Notes: generated by a model not told the origin, from the sequence alone. 11,129 nucleotides of DNA from DATDRM01 sp035291705 (GCA_035291705.1 DATDRM010000102.1:1-11129), one strand, 5' to 3'. Shown: positions 1-6,999, counted from the stretch's first letter. Numbers and translations: made by a program.

Positions 1-2340
1 GACCGCCTGTCCATCCGGGAAGATGATCTGTGTCTTTTCCTTTTGTCGCAGGACAGTCAGCCCTCGATATTTTACCGTAACCGGCCAGGGGAAGGGATTG
101 AATCCCTCCAGGGCTACCTTGAGAGGGGAGATTAAACGCACGCCCAGTGTCTCCAGGAATAAACCAAAGGGAGCCAGACCGCCTAAGACATCCCTTTCGC
201 CCAGCCCCTGGCCAGTCCCGGCGTGGTATAGCTGGCGGAATGAGGCCTCGCTTTTCAGGGTTTGGATAATGGCCTGCATGAGGCGCGTCACCAGCTCGGC
301 AGCCACCTCCCGGTACCCGTAACGCACCAGGCCCTCCCCGATCAGCGTACACCAGGGGAGGTGCACCGCCTGGCAGACTTCAGCTTCGGGCAGGCAGAGC
401 GATACAGGGCAGGCCGGAATGCCGTAAGGCTGCCAGTAGCGATCGGGATTGGTAATGGTTACTTGCACCAGAGCCCTGGCGCGCTCTTCAGACGGGATGC
501 CGGCCCACAGCGGAAGCAGGCTCGTGTGGTCCTGACAGTCGAGGCCAGCACTGAGCACCGCTACCTGGTCGCCCTCATCCAGACCTTGCACCTCGACGTA
601 TTCGACTGCCGAATAAGTGCGTTCGCTGGTGACGGTGCCGTATCCGGGGAACCACAGGAAGCGAGTGGCCGGGATGCGCTCCACGCGATGATGGCCGGAG
701 GGCCCGCTGCCATGCACAAAAGCCTGGCCGCGGCGGGTGGTTTCCCCGCTTGAGCGCAGGCGCAGCACCAGACGCAAGGGAAGGTCGAATTCCTGGTCGA
801 TGTCGATCCTGCCTGCCCCACTGCGCTCGCCAAGCGTTATCCCCGCCGGGCTGGTGTGCACGTCGCGATCCCAGTAGCGGTAACTGGCTGAGCTGGAATC
901 CCACGCCTTTTCAACCGCGGCGCGCAGGTTCTCGGCAAAGGCTTCCAGCGCAGTCAGGGATTCCTGGCGTCCCACAAGTTTGGCGATCTGGATTAACACC
1001 TGGCATTCCCGGTACAGGAAAGCGCACATGGCGGGGCTTTCGGTGGTCGTGATGTCGACGCCTTGCGACCAGGGATGCCAGTGCGAGAACAGTGGGTGGT
1101 CCTCGAAGCCAGCCTGGATTGCGTGGTCCCATTCGGGGATGCCGTCACCATCCCGATCATGGTCGGGGGAAAACCAGGCGAGTAAAAAGCTAAACAATTG
1201 GGGATAGACCTGTTCGAGAAAGGCTCGTTCTTCATTGGTTTGGTAGATGTTCCAGGCCAGGCTGGCCAGCAGGGGCGTAGCCAACCGGTTGCCACGCTGC
1301 CCGCCCAGCCCTGGCTTCCAGTCTACGACGCCCTCTAAGGTTTGGGTGGATAAGAAATTGAAAAGCAGACCTTTCGCCAGTTCTGGCGCGGCGGGTAGGA
1401 TCTGGCTGATTAAGTAATATGCCTCCAGCGCGGTCTGGCCGTTCCACAATGGGCCATAATCGCTGCCATCGCCGCGTAAGGAGTACCCGTAATCCGGCCG
1501 GCGTACAGAAACGAAGGAGGCATGGGGAAGGTGAAGGGTTGGCCCGACGAAAAGCCCCAGGGCGGTTTTTTGCGCCAAGGCGAAGGCCACATCCCAATCA
1601 GCATCCCCGGTATAGATCTCAACTTGAGCGGCGTTATGCAGTTCGATGCGGGCCAGTTCGGCGTCCCAGTTATGGGCGACGGTGCGCCGCGCCAGTTCGA
1701 AGGAGGCCTGGGGAGTCTCCTGGGCGGCCTGGCTCCAGAGGAACTGGCGCGCTTGTCCAGCAGCCAGCTCCAATCCCAGCACGAGGGCAGGGTAAGGGCT
1801 GGCGACTGCCAGCGCCCCACCGGTGATGAAGACCACCGGCGCCAGCCCTCCGCTGGAGCCGGCCAGGGCTGGTGCGGCTTCCGTTTCCAAAGGCGCCATG
1901 CGCTGCCCATCCTCGTTTGGCGTCAGGACGGTGATCCATTCCAGGCGCACCTGCCGTTCGACTGCTCCCTGGTTGGTGAAACGCAGGCGACCGGCGATGG
2001 CATTCGACTCGTACGCCCAATATTCAGCGACGACCTCGATGTCGGGGAAGGGGTAACATCCAACCTCCAGGTAATTCGTGTAAAACCGCCGCACGACTGG
2101 CGGGGAAACAAATTTTTCAGGGTCGGTCAATGCCTCGTAGCCTTCGACGAAGCGTGGGAAAATGCGCAGGCTGCGCGCTCGCAAGCCAAAGGTGGTGTGC
2201 AGCGCCAGGGCTGGCGGCTCCCCACCTTGCAGGGAGAGCTCCCAGACCTGGTCGTCGGTGTAGCTCGGCGCCGTCAAGCGGGCGTCCGCCGCCAGGGTCA
2301 GGGAGAGTGGGGCGTTGGCCTTTAGGTTAAATACTCGCAT
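1..2340 (-). CDS. Six-hairpin (alpha/alpha)6 glycoside hydrolase, 3' end cut by window edge
   Basis: Reading the minus strand from the ATG at 2340, the frame stays open for 780 codons to base 1, so the C-terminus is missing. Residues ~1-260 look like a beta-sandwich domain. From about residue 270 comes a helical barrel typical of six-hairpin glycosidases (clans of GH15/37/63/78 type): GPLWNGQTALEAYY near 299, a DHDRDGDGIPEWDH loop at 393-406 resembling the acidic, possibly calcium-binding loop of GH63-like enzymes, then VDITTTESPAM and a tyrosine-rich helix near 428-445. The tail from ~720 (FGLFLETLGVRLISPLKV, then NPFPWPVTVKYRG) is the small C-terminal beta domain common in this group. No signal peptide is seen, so it probably acts on glycosides or oligosaccharides in the cytoplasm. 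A short GAAGG lies 3 bases before the ATG. The start overlaps the upstream opine dehydrogenase by 19 bases, suggesting translational coupling. The exact GH family and substrate are not determinable. Confidence 0.8.
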   Translation of the reverse strand, partial: MRVFNLKANAPLSLTLAADARLTAPSYTDDQVWELSLQGGEPPALALHTTFGLRARSLRIFPRFVEGYEALTDPEKFVSPPVVRRFYTNYLEVGCYPFPDIEVVAEYWAYESNAIAGRLRFTNQGAVERQVRLEWITVLTPNEDGQRMAPLETEAAPALAGSSGGLAPVVFITGGALAVASPYPALVLGLELAAGQARQFLWSQAAQETPQASFELARRTVAHNWDAELARIELHNAAQVEIYTGDADWDVAFALAQKTALGLFVGPTLHLPHASFVSVRRPDYGYSLRGDGSDYGPLWNGQTALEAYYLISQILPAAPELAKGLLFNFLSTQTLEGVVDWKPGLGGQRGNRLATPLLASLAWNIYQTNEERAFLEQVYPQLFSFLLAWFSPDHDRDGDGIPEWDHAIQAGFEDHPLFSHWHPWSQGVDITTTESPAMCAFLYRECQVLIQIAKLVGRQESLTALEAFAENLRAAVEKAWDSSSASYRYWDRDVHTSPAGITLGERSGAGRIDIDQEFDLPLRLVLRLRSSGETTRRGQAFVHGSGPSGHHRVERIPATRFLWFPGYGTVTSERTYSAVEYVEVQGLDEGDQVAVLSAGLDCQDHTSLLPLWAGIPSEERARALVQVTITNPDRYWQPYGIPACPVSLCLPEAEVCQAVHLPWCTLIGEGLVRYGYREVAAELVTRLMQAIIQTLKSEASFRQLYHAGTGQGLGERDVLGGLAPFGLFLETLGVRLISPLKVALEGFNPFPWPVTVKYRGLTVLRQKEKTQIIFPDGQAV

Positions 2341-3437
2341 GGGCCTTCATTCACAAAGCGCGTCAGCTCGCTGACACTCAGGCCGGAAATGCCGAGTTTG
2401 TCGAGTGTCCGTCCGCGCCGCCAGTAATCTGTGCGGTGGACGATGCAAGCCAGGCGGATGATGCTGTCGACGCCGCGCATCGAAACCCCGTAATGCTGCC
2501 CCAAGGATGCGATCGGCACCAGGCTCATCGGTACGTCTTCGAAGATATAGCGATGAGTCAGGGTGCTGGGAGCCTTGATTCCATAATAACCAGGTTGGTT
2601 ATGGATCGCATCCAGCAGGTCTTCCCCGGTTGTGTTGTAGGCCATTTGGAGCCAATCCATGGCCGTGCGGGCGCGGATGCCCAGGGAGGAGGCGACCGTC
2701 ACCCGCTCCCGGTCGAGAACCTCCAGTACGCGCGCGACGGCAGGGGTGACGCCGTCGATATAGAACTGGAAGTCGCCGTGCGTCGCTTCAATCCACCCGG
2801 CGTTGAGCAGGGTCAAGGCTGGATGGAAGATAGCGCCCATATTGTTCAAACCGGTATGCAACACATTAACCCCATCGATGAACTGCGGGTAGGCTGGGCG
2901 GATCATCTCCAGGACGTGCCCGGTGCAGGTGGCTGGCAGCGCAGCCAACGGCACCGCCTCCTTGATGCGGAAGATGCGCGCCTGGGCTGGCCCATCCGAA
3001 CGACTGGCGTAGATAAAGGTCTCGGCTTCGGACAGGATGATATTCGCCTTACAACCCATGTCGCCCAGGACCTTGGAGAATTCGATCGCCCCGCACGTTC
3101 GGCCCGGGTGGAGCACTACGATCTGCCCGGTGCGCAGGTATGGCGCCGCGCTTCGGGCGATGTCGGCATGGGCGGAGGAGGGCACCACGACCATGATCAC
3201 GTCTGCCTCTGCCAAGGCTTCACTCATCGCTGAGGTGGCGCATTCCAGCTGCCCAAACCCATGCGGCCCGCCCTCATGACTTTCCAGGTCGATCCCGCCG
3301 CGCGCCTGGATCGCAGCGATGTGACCTGGCGTGCGGTTATACAATCTCACCGGGAAGCCCATCAATGCCAGGTGAGCGGCCATCGCCTTGCCCCCATGCC
3401 CCGCCCCGATCACCGTGAAGCGCGTCCCCTTTTTCAT
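2322..3437 (-). CDS. NAD(P)-dependent opine dehydrogenase (octopine/nopaline dehydrogenase family)
   Basis: This 371-residue cytoplasmic oxidoreductase has an N-terminal Rossmann domain with the dinucleotide motif GAGHGG at residues 11-16. Its C-terminal helical domain is of the octopine/nopaline dehydrogenase type. The family interconverts an opine with an amino acid plus a 2-oxo acid, using NAD(P)H. Residues matching the catalytic set known in octopine dehydrogenase are visible: His205 in NNMGAIFHP, and Arg296 and Asp301 in RYIFED, with the usual R-x4-D spacing. Length fits the family. The start is supported by AAGGAGG four bases before the ATG, and that Shine-Dalgarno overlaps the stop codon of the upstream cobalamin protein. 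Gap to that gene is 9 bases, and the glycosidase downstream overlaps by 19 bases, so all three are one operon. Whether it makes or breaks an opine is unknown. The catabolic-looking neighbours suggest oxidation. Confidence 0.85.
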   Translation of the reverse strand: MKKGTRFTVIGAGHGGKAMAAHLALMGFPVRLYNRTPGHIAAIQARGGIDLESHEGGPHGFGQLECATSAMSEALAEADVIMVVVPSSAHADIARSAAPYLRTGQIVVLHPGRTCGAIEFSKVLGDMGCKANIILSEAETFIYASRSDGPAQARIFRIKEAVPLAALPATCTGHVLEMIRPAYPQFIDGVNVLHTGLNNMGAIFHPALTLLNAGWIEATHGDFQFYIDGVTPAVARVLEVLDRERVTVASSLGIRARTAMDWLQMAYNTTGEDLLDAIHNQPGYYGIKAPSTLTHRYIFEDVPMSLVPIASLGQHYGVSMRGVDSIIRLACIVHRTDYWRRGRTLDKLGISGLSVSELTRFVNEGPCEYLT

Positions 3438-3441
3438 GTGC

Positions 3442-3448
3442 CCTCCTT
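3442..3448 (-). promoter_or_regulatory. Ribosome binding site overlapping a stop codon
   Basis: AAGGAGG on the minus strand sits four bases before the opine dehydrogenase ATG. It shares bases with the TAA stop (3447-3449) of the cobalamin protein. Ribosomes terminating on the first gene would sit on the Shine-Dalgarno of the second, a layout expected for coupled translation. Confidence 0.75.
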
Positions 3449-5105
3449 ACAGTTTATTGTGCCCTCTAACCTTGCGTTTAACAACGCGTTCCGCCTCGCT
3501 GATCGGCTTGCCAAGCTCGTCGACAGCCAGGCAGGCCCCGCCGAGGATGCGCGTGCGCACCCGACCGCAGGCGTAGGGGTTGTTTCTCAGGTGTGGGGCG
3601 TCCAAAATGCCGCTGGTCACCGCCCACGCCAGGGTCTCGCCGTCGATCAATGGATCAGGCGTGCCTGGCGAAGCAAGTTTGCGTATAGCCGTGAGTGTAA
3701 CTTGAGATTCTTGCACAAGTTCCTGGCAGTGCGCCTGAACCCGCGGGTCAGCGGTCATATCCGGTTGCCCGGTTAAAGCATTCTCGATGGCGCGCCGGGC
3801 GATCTGGCAAGCTTCGATCACCTCGCCAGCGGTCGCAGCATGGTCGGCCTCGCTATACCCGACAACATGCACGATCTGCGGGCGCAGCGCCATTTGCAGG
3901 TAGACGCTGGCAGCCAGGTGAGCGCGGGCTGCAACCGGGTCCAATGGGTAGCTGAGCAAGCCGGTGCGGGTCTGCCACCAGAGGTGGAAATCCGGCCCGG
4001 CCAGCTGGGTGGCTAATTCACGCACAGCCAGCATCTTGGCCAGGTCCATGGCATCACTCAAACCCGGCGGGCTGTTGAACATCAAGGGTGCGATGTAATC
4101 ACGCACCCCAAAGGCACGCGCATTGTAGGCAGACAGATAGGCTGCCGCGACGAAGACCACATCTGGAGCGTCGCGCATCCCCCAATGATGAGCTTCATTG
4201 ACTTCCACCGGGATGCCCCGTTCTCCGTACCAGGCCATCACCCGCTGGTGTTCACCGATCGACCCCTCCAGGACCCAGGGGCCGCGCCCGTCCATCTGGT
4301 TGAACCAGAAAAGGGGGATAGCGCACCAGGCGTTGTGGATCGTATCCAGGTACATCTCAGCCAGGCGGATGAAGTCGTCTGTGCCGGAATAGCTGCGCAG
4401 CAGGGGGTGATTGCCGCCTTGGCTGGCGGCGTACAGTGCCCGGTAATCGTCCGCGCAGCGCACAGGAACGCCGCCCGCCCCAGTGCGCCGGGAGTCCTGC
4501 CGTTCCGGGTGGAAGAAATTTTCCTGGGCGTCCTGGTCAATACCCAACGAGATCACGTCCAGGACTTGCGCCCCGGCGATCGCAGCCACCCCCTGGCGGG
4601 TCTCCTCGAGCGACGGCAATCCAAAGTGATGGCGGATCAATGGAAAAGGTGCCTTCCAGGCGATGCGTTGGATTGTCGATCGGGGATAAATGGCTTCTCC
4701 CGGCGCAGCTTGTGGCTGACCTTTGAGATAAGCCAGGACGCTTTCCGCGGGTTCGCCGCCCTCGAAGACGCGCTCGAAGAAACCAAGCTGGCGGGCGCGG
4801 GCTGCCACTGGCGGCGTACCCCCAAAGGCGAAGCGCACCCCGGCGCTGCGCAACTCGTCGGCGGCTTCGGCGAACTCGCCGAGCAGGCGCTCGCCGGTCT
4901 CTGGGGTCAGGCGGTAGGACACTCCCACCAGGTCAGCCTGCTCCCGCCGCGCTTCGTCCAGCACCACTTCAATCGGAACTGCAGGGCCGAGAAAAACCGT
5001 TTGCCAGCCCGCGGCTTCTGCCAACCGCAAGAAGTTGATCACTCCTGCTACATGGACACATTCTCCGATGGCGGCAGCGATCACGGTATTGCCTTTGACA
5101 GCCAT
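3447..5105 (-). CDS. Cobalamin-binding-domain protein with mutase-like C-terminal barrel
   Basis: First gene of the minus-strand operon, 552 residues. Residues ~5-128 read as a B12-binding Rossmann-like domain: beta strand TVIAAAIG, a GECVHVAG loop (14-21) holding His18, then VGVSYRL (60-66) and FGGTPP (94-99), matching the order of the DxHxxG, SxL and GG signatures of base-off/His-on cobalamin proteins. A linker (~130-150) leads to a ~400-residue domain with a GGVPV segment at 211-215, FNQMDGRGPW at 268-277, NEAHHWGM at 303-310 and a helical tail near 418-445 (GYSEADHAATAGEVIEACQ). I read this domain as a TIM barrel resembling the E subunit of glutamate (methylaspartate) mutase, but the resemblance is loose. 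A B12-dependent carbon-skeleton or amino mutase is the best guess; a methyltransferase-like role is possible. AGGAG lies 5 bases before the ATG. The cobalamin motif is non-standard (C16-x-H18, not D-x-H). Confidence 0.7.
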   Translation of the reverse strand: MAVKGNTVIAAAIGECVHVAGVINFLRLAEAAGWQTVFLGPAVPIEVVLDEARREQADLVGVSYRLTPETGERLLGEFAEAADELRSAGVRFAFGGTPPVAARARQLGFFERVFEGGEPAESVLAYLKGQPQAAPGEAIYPRSTIQRIAWKAPFPLIRHHFGLPSLEETRQGVAAIAGAQVLDVISLGIDQDAQENFFHPERQDSRRTGAGGVPVRCADDYRALYAASQGGNHPLLRSYSGTDDFIRLAEMYLDTIHNAWCAIPLFWFNQMDGRGPWVLEGSIGEHQRVMAWYGERGIPVEVNEAHHWGMRDAPDVVFVAAAYLSAYNARAFGVRDYIAPLMFNSPPGLSDAMDLAKMLAVRELATQLAGPDFHLWWQTRTGLLSYPLDPVAARAHLAASVYLQMALRPQIVHVVGYSEADHAATAGEVIEACQIARRAIENALTGQPDMTADPRVQAHCQELVQESQVTLTAIRKLASPGTPDPLIDGETLAWAVTSGILDAPHLRNNPYACGRVRTRILGGACLAVDELGKPISEAERVVKRKVRGHNKL

Positions 5106-5110
5106 CTTCT

Positions 5111-5115
5111 CTCCT
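5111..5115 (-). promoter_or_regulatory. Ribosome binding site of the cobalamin protein gene
   Basis: AGGAG, within a longer purine run GAGAGGAG (5111-5118) on the minus strand, lies five bases before the ATG at 5105. It fixes this start codon as the likely true one. Confidence 0.7.
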
Positions 5116-5189
5116 CTCTATAGATCGGATTTGGGAACTAGATGGAGGCCCGGGACGTCTATCCCATGGAATTTACCTGGTTTCATTCT

Positions 5190-5217
5190 ATCATAAGTTG
5201 TTTTTGAGATTTGTCAC
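5190..5217 (-). promoter_or_regulatory. Putative promoter of the cobalamin/opine dehydrogenase/glycosidase operon
   Basis: On the minus strand, GTGACA (5212-5217, five of six matches to TTGACA) and TATGAT (5190-5195, five of six matches to TATAAT) are separated by 16 bases. Initiation would fall near 5183, giving a leader of roughly 75-80 bases before the ATG at 5105. This is the only good -35/-10 pair I found on this strand in the 242-base intergenic region. It is a match to consensus only, with no evidence of regulation. Confidence 0.45.
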
Positions 5218-5285
5218 CTGGATTGAGAATAACACTGTTCGCACGTCTTAAGAGAAGGTAAGAAACGGGTGTGTAGATCGAGGCA

Positions 5286-5294
5286 TGGTATAAT
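5286..5294 (+). promoter_or_regulatory. Extended -10 promoter of the antiporter gene
   Basis: TGGTATAAT is a perfect -10 hexamer (5289-5294) with the upstream TGn extension. No convincing -35 is present 16-18 bases upstream, as is common for extended -10 promoters. Transcription would begin near 5301, leaving a leader of about 47 bases before the ATG at 5348. The leader shows no strong hairpin and only a weak GGA-type ribosome site. The divergent operon promoter lies about 70 bases to the left. Confidence 0.6.
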
Positions 5295-5347
5295 TTTTTA
5301 AGCTATTCTGCAAAAATATCGTTGCCACGCACAATTAATGGATTTTC

Positions 5348-6580
5348 ATGTCGTCTTTTTTACAGTTGGTCTTGCTGCTTTCTATCCTCTTACTAGCAGC
5401 CAAGTCAGCAGGTTATGTCAGCACTAAATTCGGCCAACCCTCCGTCCTGGGGGAATTATTGGTTGGCATCATTCTGGGTCCGACTTTGCTGGACATCCTC
5501 CACTGGCCTGTATTCAGCGAGCACATTCTGGGTGAGATAGTAGAAAACCTGGCCGAAATTGGGGTTTTACTATTGATGTTTATCGCTGGGCTGGAGTTGC
5601 ATTTGTCAGAGTTAGCTCACAATAGCAAAGTATCCGCTTTTGCAGGTATCCTGGGTGTCATTCTCCCGGTGTCTTTGGGTTATTTGGTTGGAACGAGTTT
5701 AGGTTTCACATCACAAGAGGCGATTTTTATTGGTTTAGTACTGGGCGCTACCAGCGTGAGCATCTCCGCCCAGACGTTAATGGAATTGAAAGTCTTGCGC
5801 AGCCGGGTGGGTCTCGGTCTATTGGGCGCGGCCGTCTTTGATGATGTCCTGGTGATCTTGTTTTTCTCCACCTTCCTGGCCACAGTTTCCGGTCAGCCAG
5901 GTTTGGAAGCTGTAGGGATACTCTTCATCCGCATGGTTCTCTTCCTGGCTATTTCAGTTCTATTTGGTTTGCGAATATTGCCCTTTATTGTTCGGAAAGT
6001 CTCCACGTTGCCGATCAGTCAGGGGGTACTGGTACTGGCACTGGTGGTGATGTTCGCCTATGGTCTGACAGCTGAACTGGTGGGCAATTTGGCCGCCATC
6101 ACCGGGACGTTTCTGGCGGGATTGATGTTTGCCCGCAGCCCGGAGAAAGAACGCCTGGAGCGCGGCATTAACTCGCTTACCTATGGTTTTTTTGTACCGA
6201 TCTTCTTCGTTGGGATCGGGCTGGCGGTCAATTCCCGCCAGCTAGAAGCTGGCGTGTTGTGGTTGTTCATCGGCATTACGGTTGCAGGAATCCTGGGAAA
6301 GCTGGTTGGCGCCGGCTTGGGAGCCAGGTTAGCCAATTTTTCATGGCGAGAATCGGCTCAGCTCGGGGCTGGGATGGTATCCCGCGGGGAAGTTGGCCTG
6401 ATCCTGGCCTCTGTCGGTATGGAATATAAACTCATCGGCGAATTCGAGTTTTCTGCCGTCATTGGGATGGTGGTGATTACGACCTTGATCACACCGCCGA
6501 TGTTGCGGGCGTTATTTCCAGTGCAACCTAAGGCTGTCCCGGCCATTCGAAAGATAAGTCAAGAGAAGGAGATCGATTAA
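5348..6580 (+). CDS. CPA2 (Kef-type) monovalent cation/proton antiporter
   Basis: This 410-residue integral membrane protein consists almost entirely of hydrophobic helices, about 12-13 of them, matching the sodium/hydrogen exchanger fold. Diagnostic features of CPA2 transporters are visible: QPSVLGELLVGIILGP at 30-45, the unwound-helix segment ATSVSISAQTL at 134-144, the paired acidic ion-binding residues Asp165-Asp166 in AAVFDDVLVI, a conserved Lys318 in GKLVGAG, and SRGEVGL at 345-351. By analogy with NapA, a DD motif plus this lysine suggests electrogenic Na+(K+)/H+ exchange. No TrkA-N/RCK ligand-binding domain follows the membrane part, unlike KefB/KefC. The gene is visibly AT-richer than its neighbours. 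A PII-like gene starts 2 bases after its stop and probably supplies regulation. The start lacks a strong Shine-Dalgarno but gives the normal N-terminal helix. Ion specificity is inferred only. Confidence 0.88.
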   Translation: MSSFLQLVLLLSILLLAAKSAGYVSTKFGQPSVLGELLVGIILGPTLLDILHWPVFSEHILGEIVENLAEIGVLLLMFIAGLELHLSELAHNSKVSAFAGILGVILPVSLGYLVGTSLGFTSQEAIFIGLVLGATSVSISAQTLMELKVLRSRVGLGLLGAAVFDDVLVILFFSTFLATVSGQPGLEAVGILFIRMVLFLAISVLFGLRILPFIVRKVSTLPISQGVLVLALVVMFAYGLTAELVGNLAAITGTFLAGLMFARSPEKERLERGINSLTYGFFVPIFFVGIGLAVNSRQLEAGVLWLFIGITVAGILGKLVGAGLGARLANFSWRESAQLGAGMVSRGEVGLILASVGMEYKLIGEFEFSAVIGMVVITTLITPPMLRALFPVQPKAVPAIRKISQEKEID

Positions 6581-6582
6581 TA

Positions 6583-6942
6583 ATGCTTATGGTAATGATG
6601 ATCCTCCACGATCCCGATAAACTCCAGGATTTGTTGGATGCCTGGGAGGCGATCGGTGTCCCAGGGGCGACGATCCTACACAGCACCGGGCTGGGACGGA
6701 CTCGGACGAATCCTGGCATGTGGGATGATCTGCCGCTGATACCGAATCTTCGGGATTTCTATGAACACGATGAATATTTCAGCCGGACCGTTTTCACCGT
6801 TGTGCCCGATGAAGCCATGGCCGACAAGGTGGTCGAAGCCACTAATCAGGTCACCGGTGATTTAGACCAACCTGACACTGGGTTGCTTGTAGTGCTGCCT
6901 CTCTTGAAGGTGTTCGGTTTGGTGAAGAGGGAATATAAATGA
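6583..6942 (+). CDS. PII-like small regulatory protein (GlnB/CutA fold)
   Basis: This 119-residue soluble protein has the beta-alpha-beta, beta-alpha-beta order of a ferredoxin-like PII domain. Strand LMVMMIL at 2-8 is followed by helix PDKLQDLLDAWEAI at 11-24, then GVPGATILHSTGLGR at 25-39, which resembles the PII strand entering the T-loop. A loop with Trp47 and several prolines runs to about 57, then come strand RTVFTVV, helix DEAMADKVVEATNQV, and a final strand LLVVLPLLKVFGLVK. The usual PII C-terminal nucleotide loop (TGxxGDGK type) and the T-loop tyrosine are not visible, so this is a divergent PII-like protein, not GlnB. It starts 2 bases after the antiporter stop. AAGGAG sits inside the antiporter's end, 11 bases before the ATG; in-frame ATGs at 6589, 6595 and 6598 are alternatives. 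It probably controls the antiporter, as SbtB does SbtA. That role is inferred from position and fold. Confidence 0.65.
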   Translation: MLMVMMILHDPDKLQDLLDAWEAIGVPGATILHSTGLGRTRTNPGMWDDLPLIPNLRDFYEHDEYFSRTVFTVVPDEAMADKVVEATNQVTGDLDQPDTGLLVVLPLLKVFGLVKREYK

Positions 6943-6989
6943 AAAGGCAGTTTTGGCCAAATGGGTGAACTTTGGAAGGAATATATTAT

Positions 6990-6994
6990 GGAGG
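6990..6994 (+). promoter_or_regulatory. Ribosome binding site deciding the MaoC start
   Basis: GGAGG lies five bases before the ATG at 7000, the best-spaced site among three in-frame ATGs (6961, 6988, 7000). The ATG at 6988 also has a plausible AAGGA seven bases upstream (6976-6980), so a start 4 codons earlier cannot be excluded. The ATG at 6961 has no good site. Confidence 0.55.
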
Positions 6995-6999
6995 CAAAT

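Larger units (their letters stand above)
5106..5347. other. Divergent intergenic region, 242 bases
   Basis: This separates the minus-strand catabolic operon from the plus-strand antiporter. It is AT-rich compared with the flanking coding DNA and holds two outward-facing promoter candidates (5190-5217 minus, 5286-5294 plus). I saw no riboswitch fold, no small ORF with a good ribosome site and no long inverted repeat. A weak 4-base-stem hairpin, GGGA at 5152-5155 with TCCC at 5162-5165, lies in the minus-strand leader. In particular I could not recognise a cobalamin riboswitch, although the first gene downstream binds B12. Confidence 0.6.

Noticed and set aside
1522..2325. 267-codon plus-strand open frame
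   Set aside because: It lies antisense to the glycosidase frame, which is open for 780 codons with recognisable family motifs; the plus-strand translation is low-complexity and resembles no family.
2436..3233. 265-codon plus-strand open frame opposite the opine dehydrogenase
   Set aside because: The minus-strand frame has the Rossmann motif and catalytic residues, and this frame has no ribosome site or family likeness.
4185..5123. 312-codon plus-strand open frame opposite the cobalamin protein
   Set aside because: It is a shadow of the GC-rich minus-strand gene, which has a good ribosome site and B12-domain motifs; the antisense product has no recognisable domain.
5152..5165. GGGA...TCCC hairpin in the minus-strand leader, considered as a regulatory RNA or riboswitch element
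   Set aside because: The stem is only 4 base pairs with no conserved B12-box sequence that I could recognise; too weak to call.
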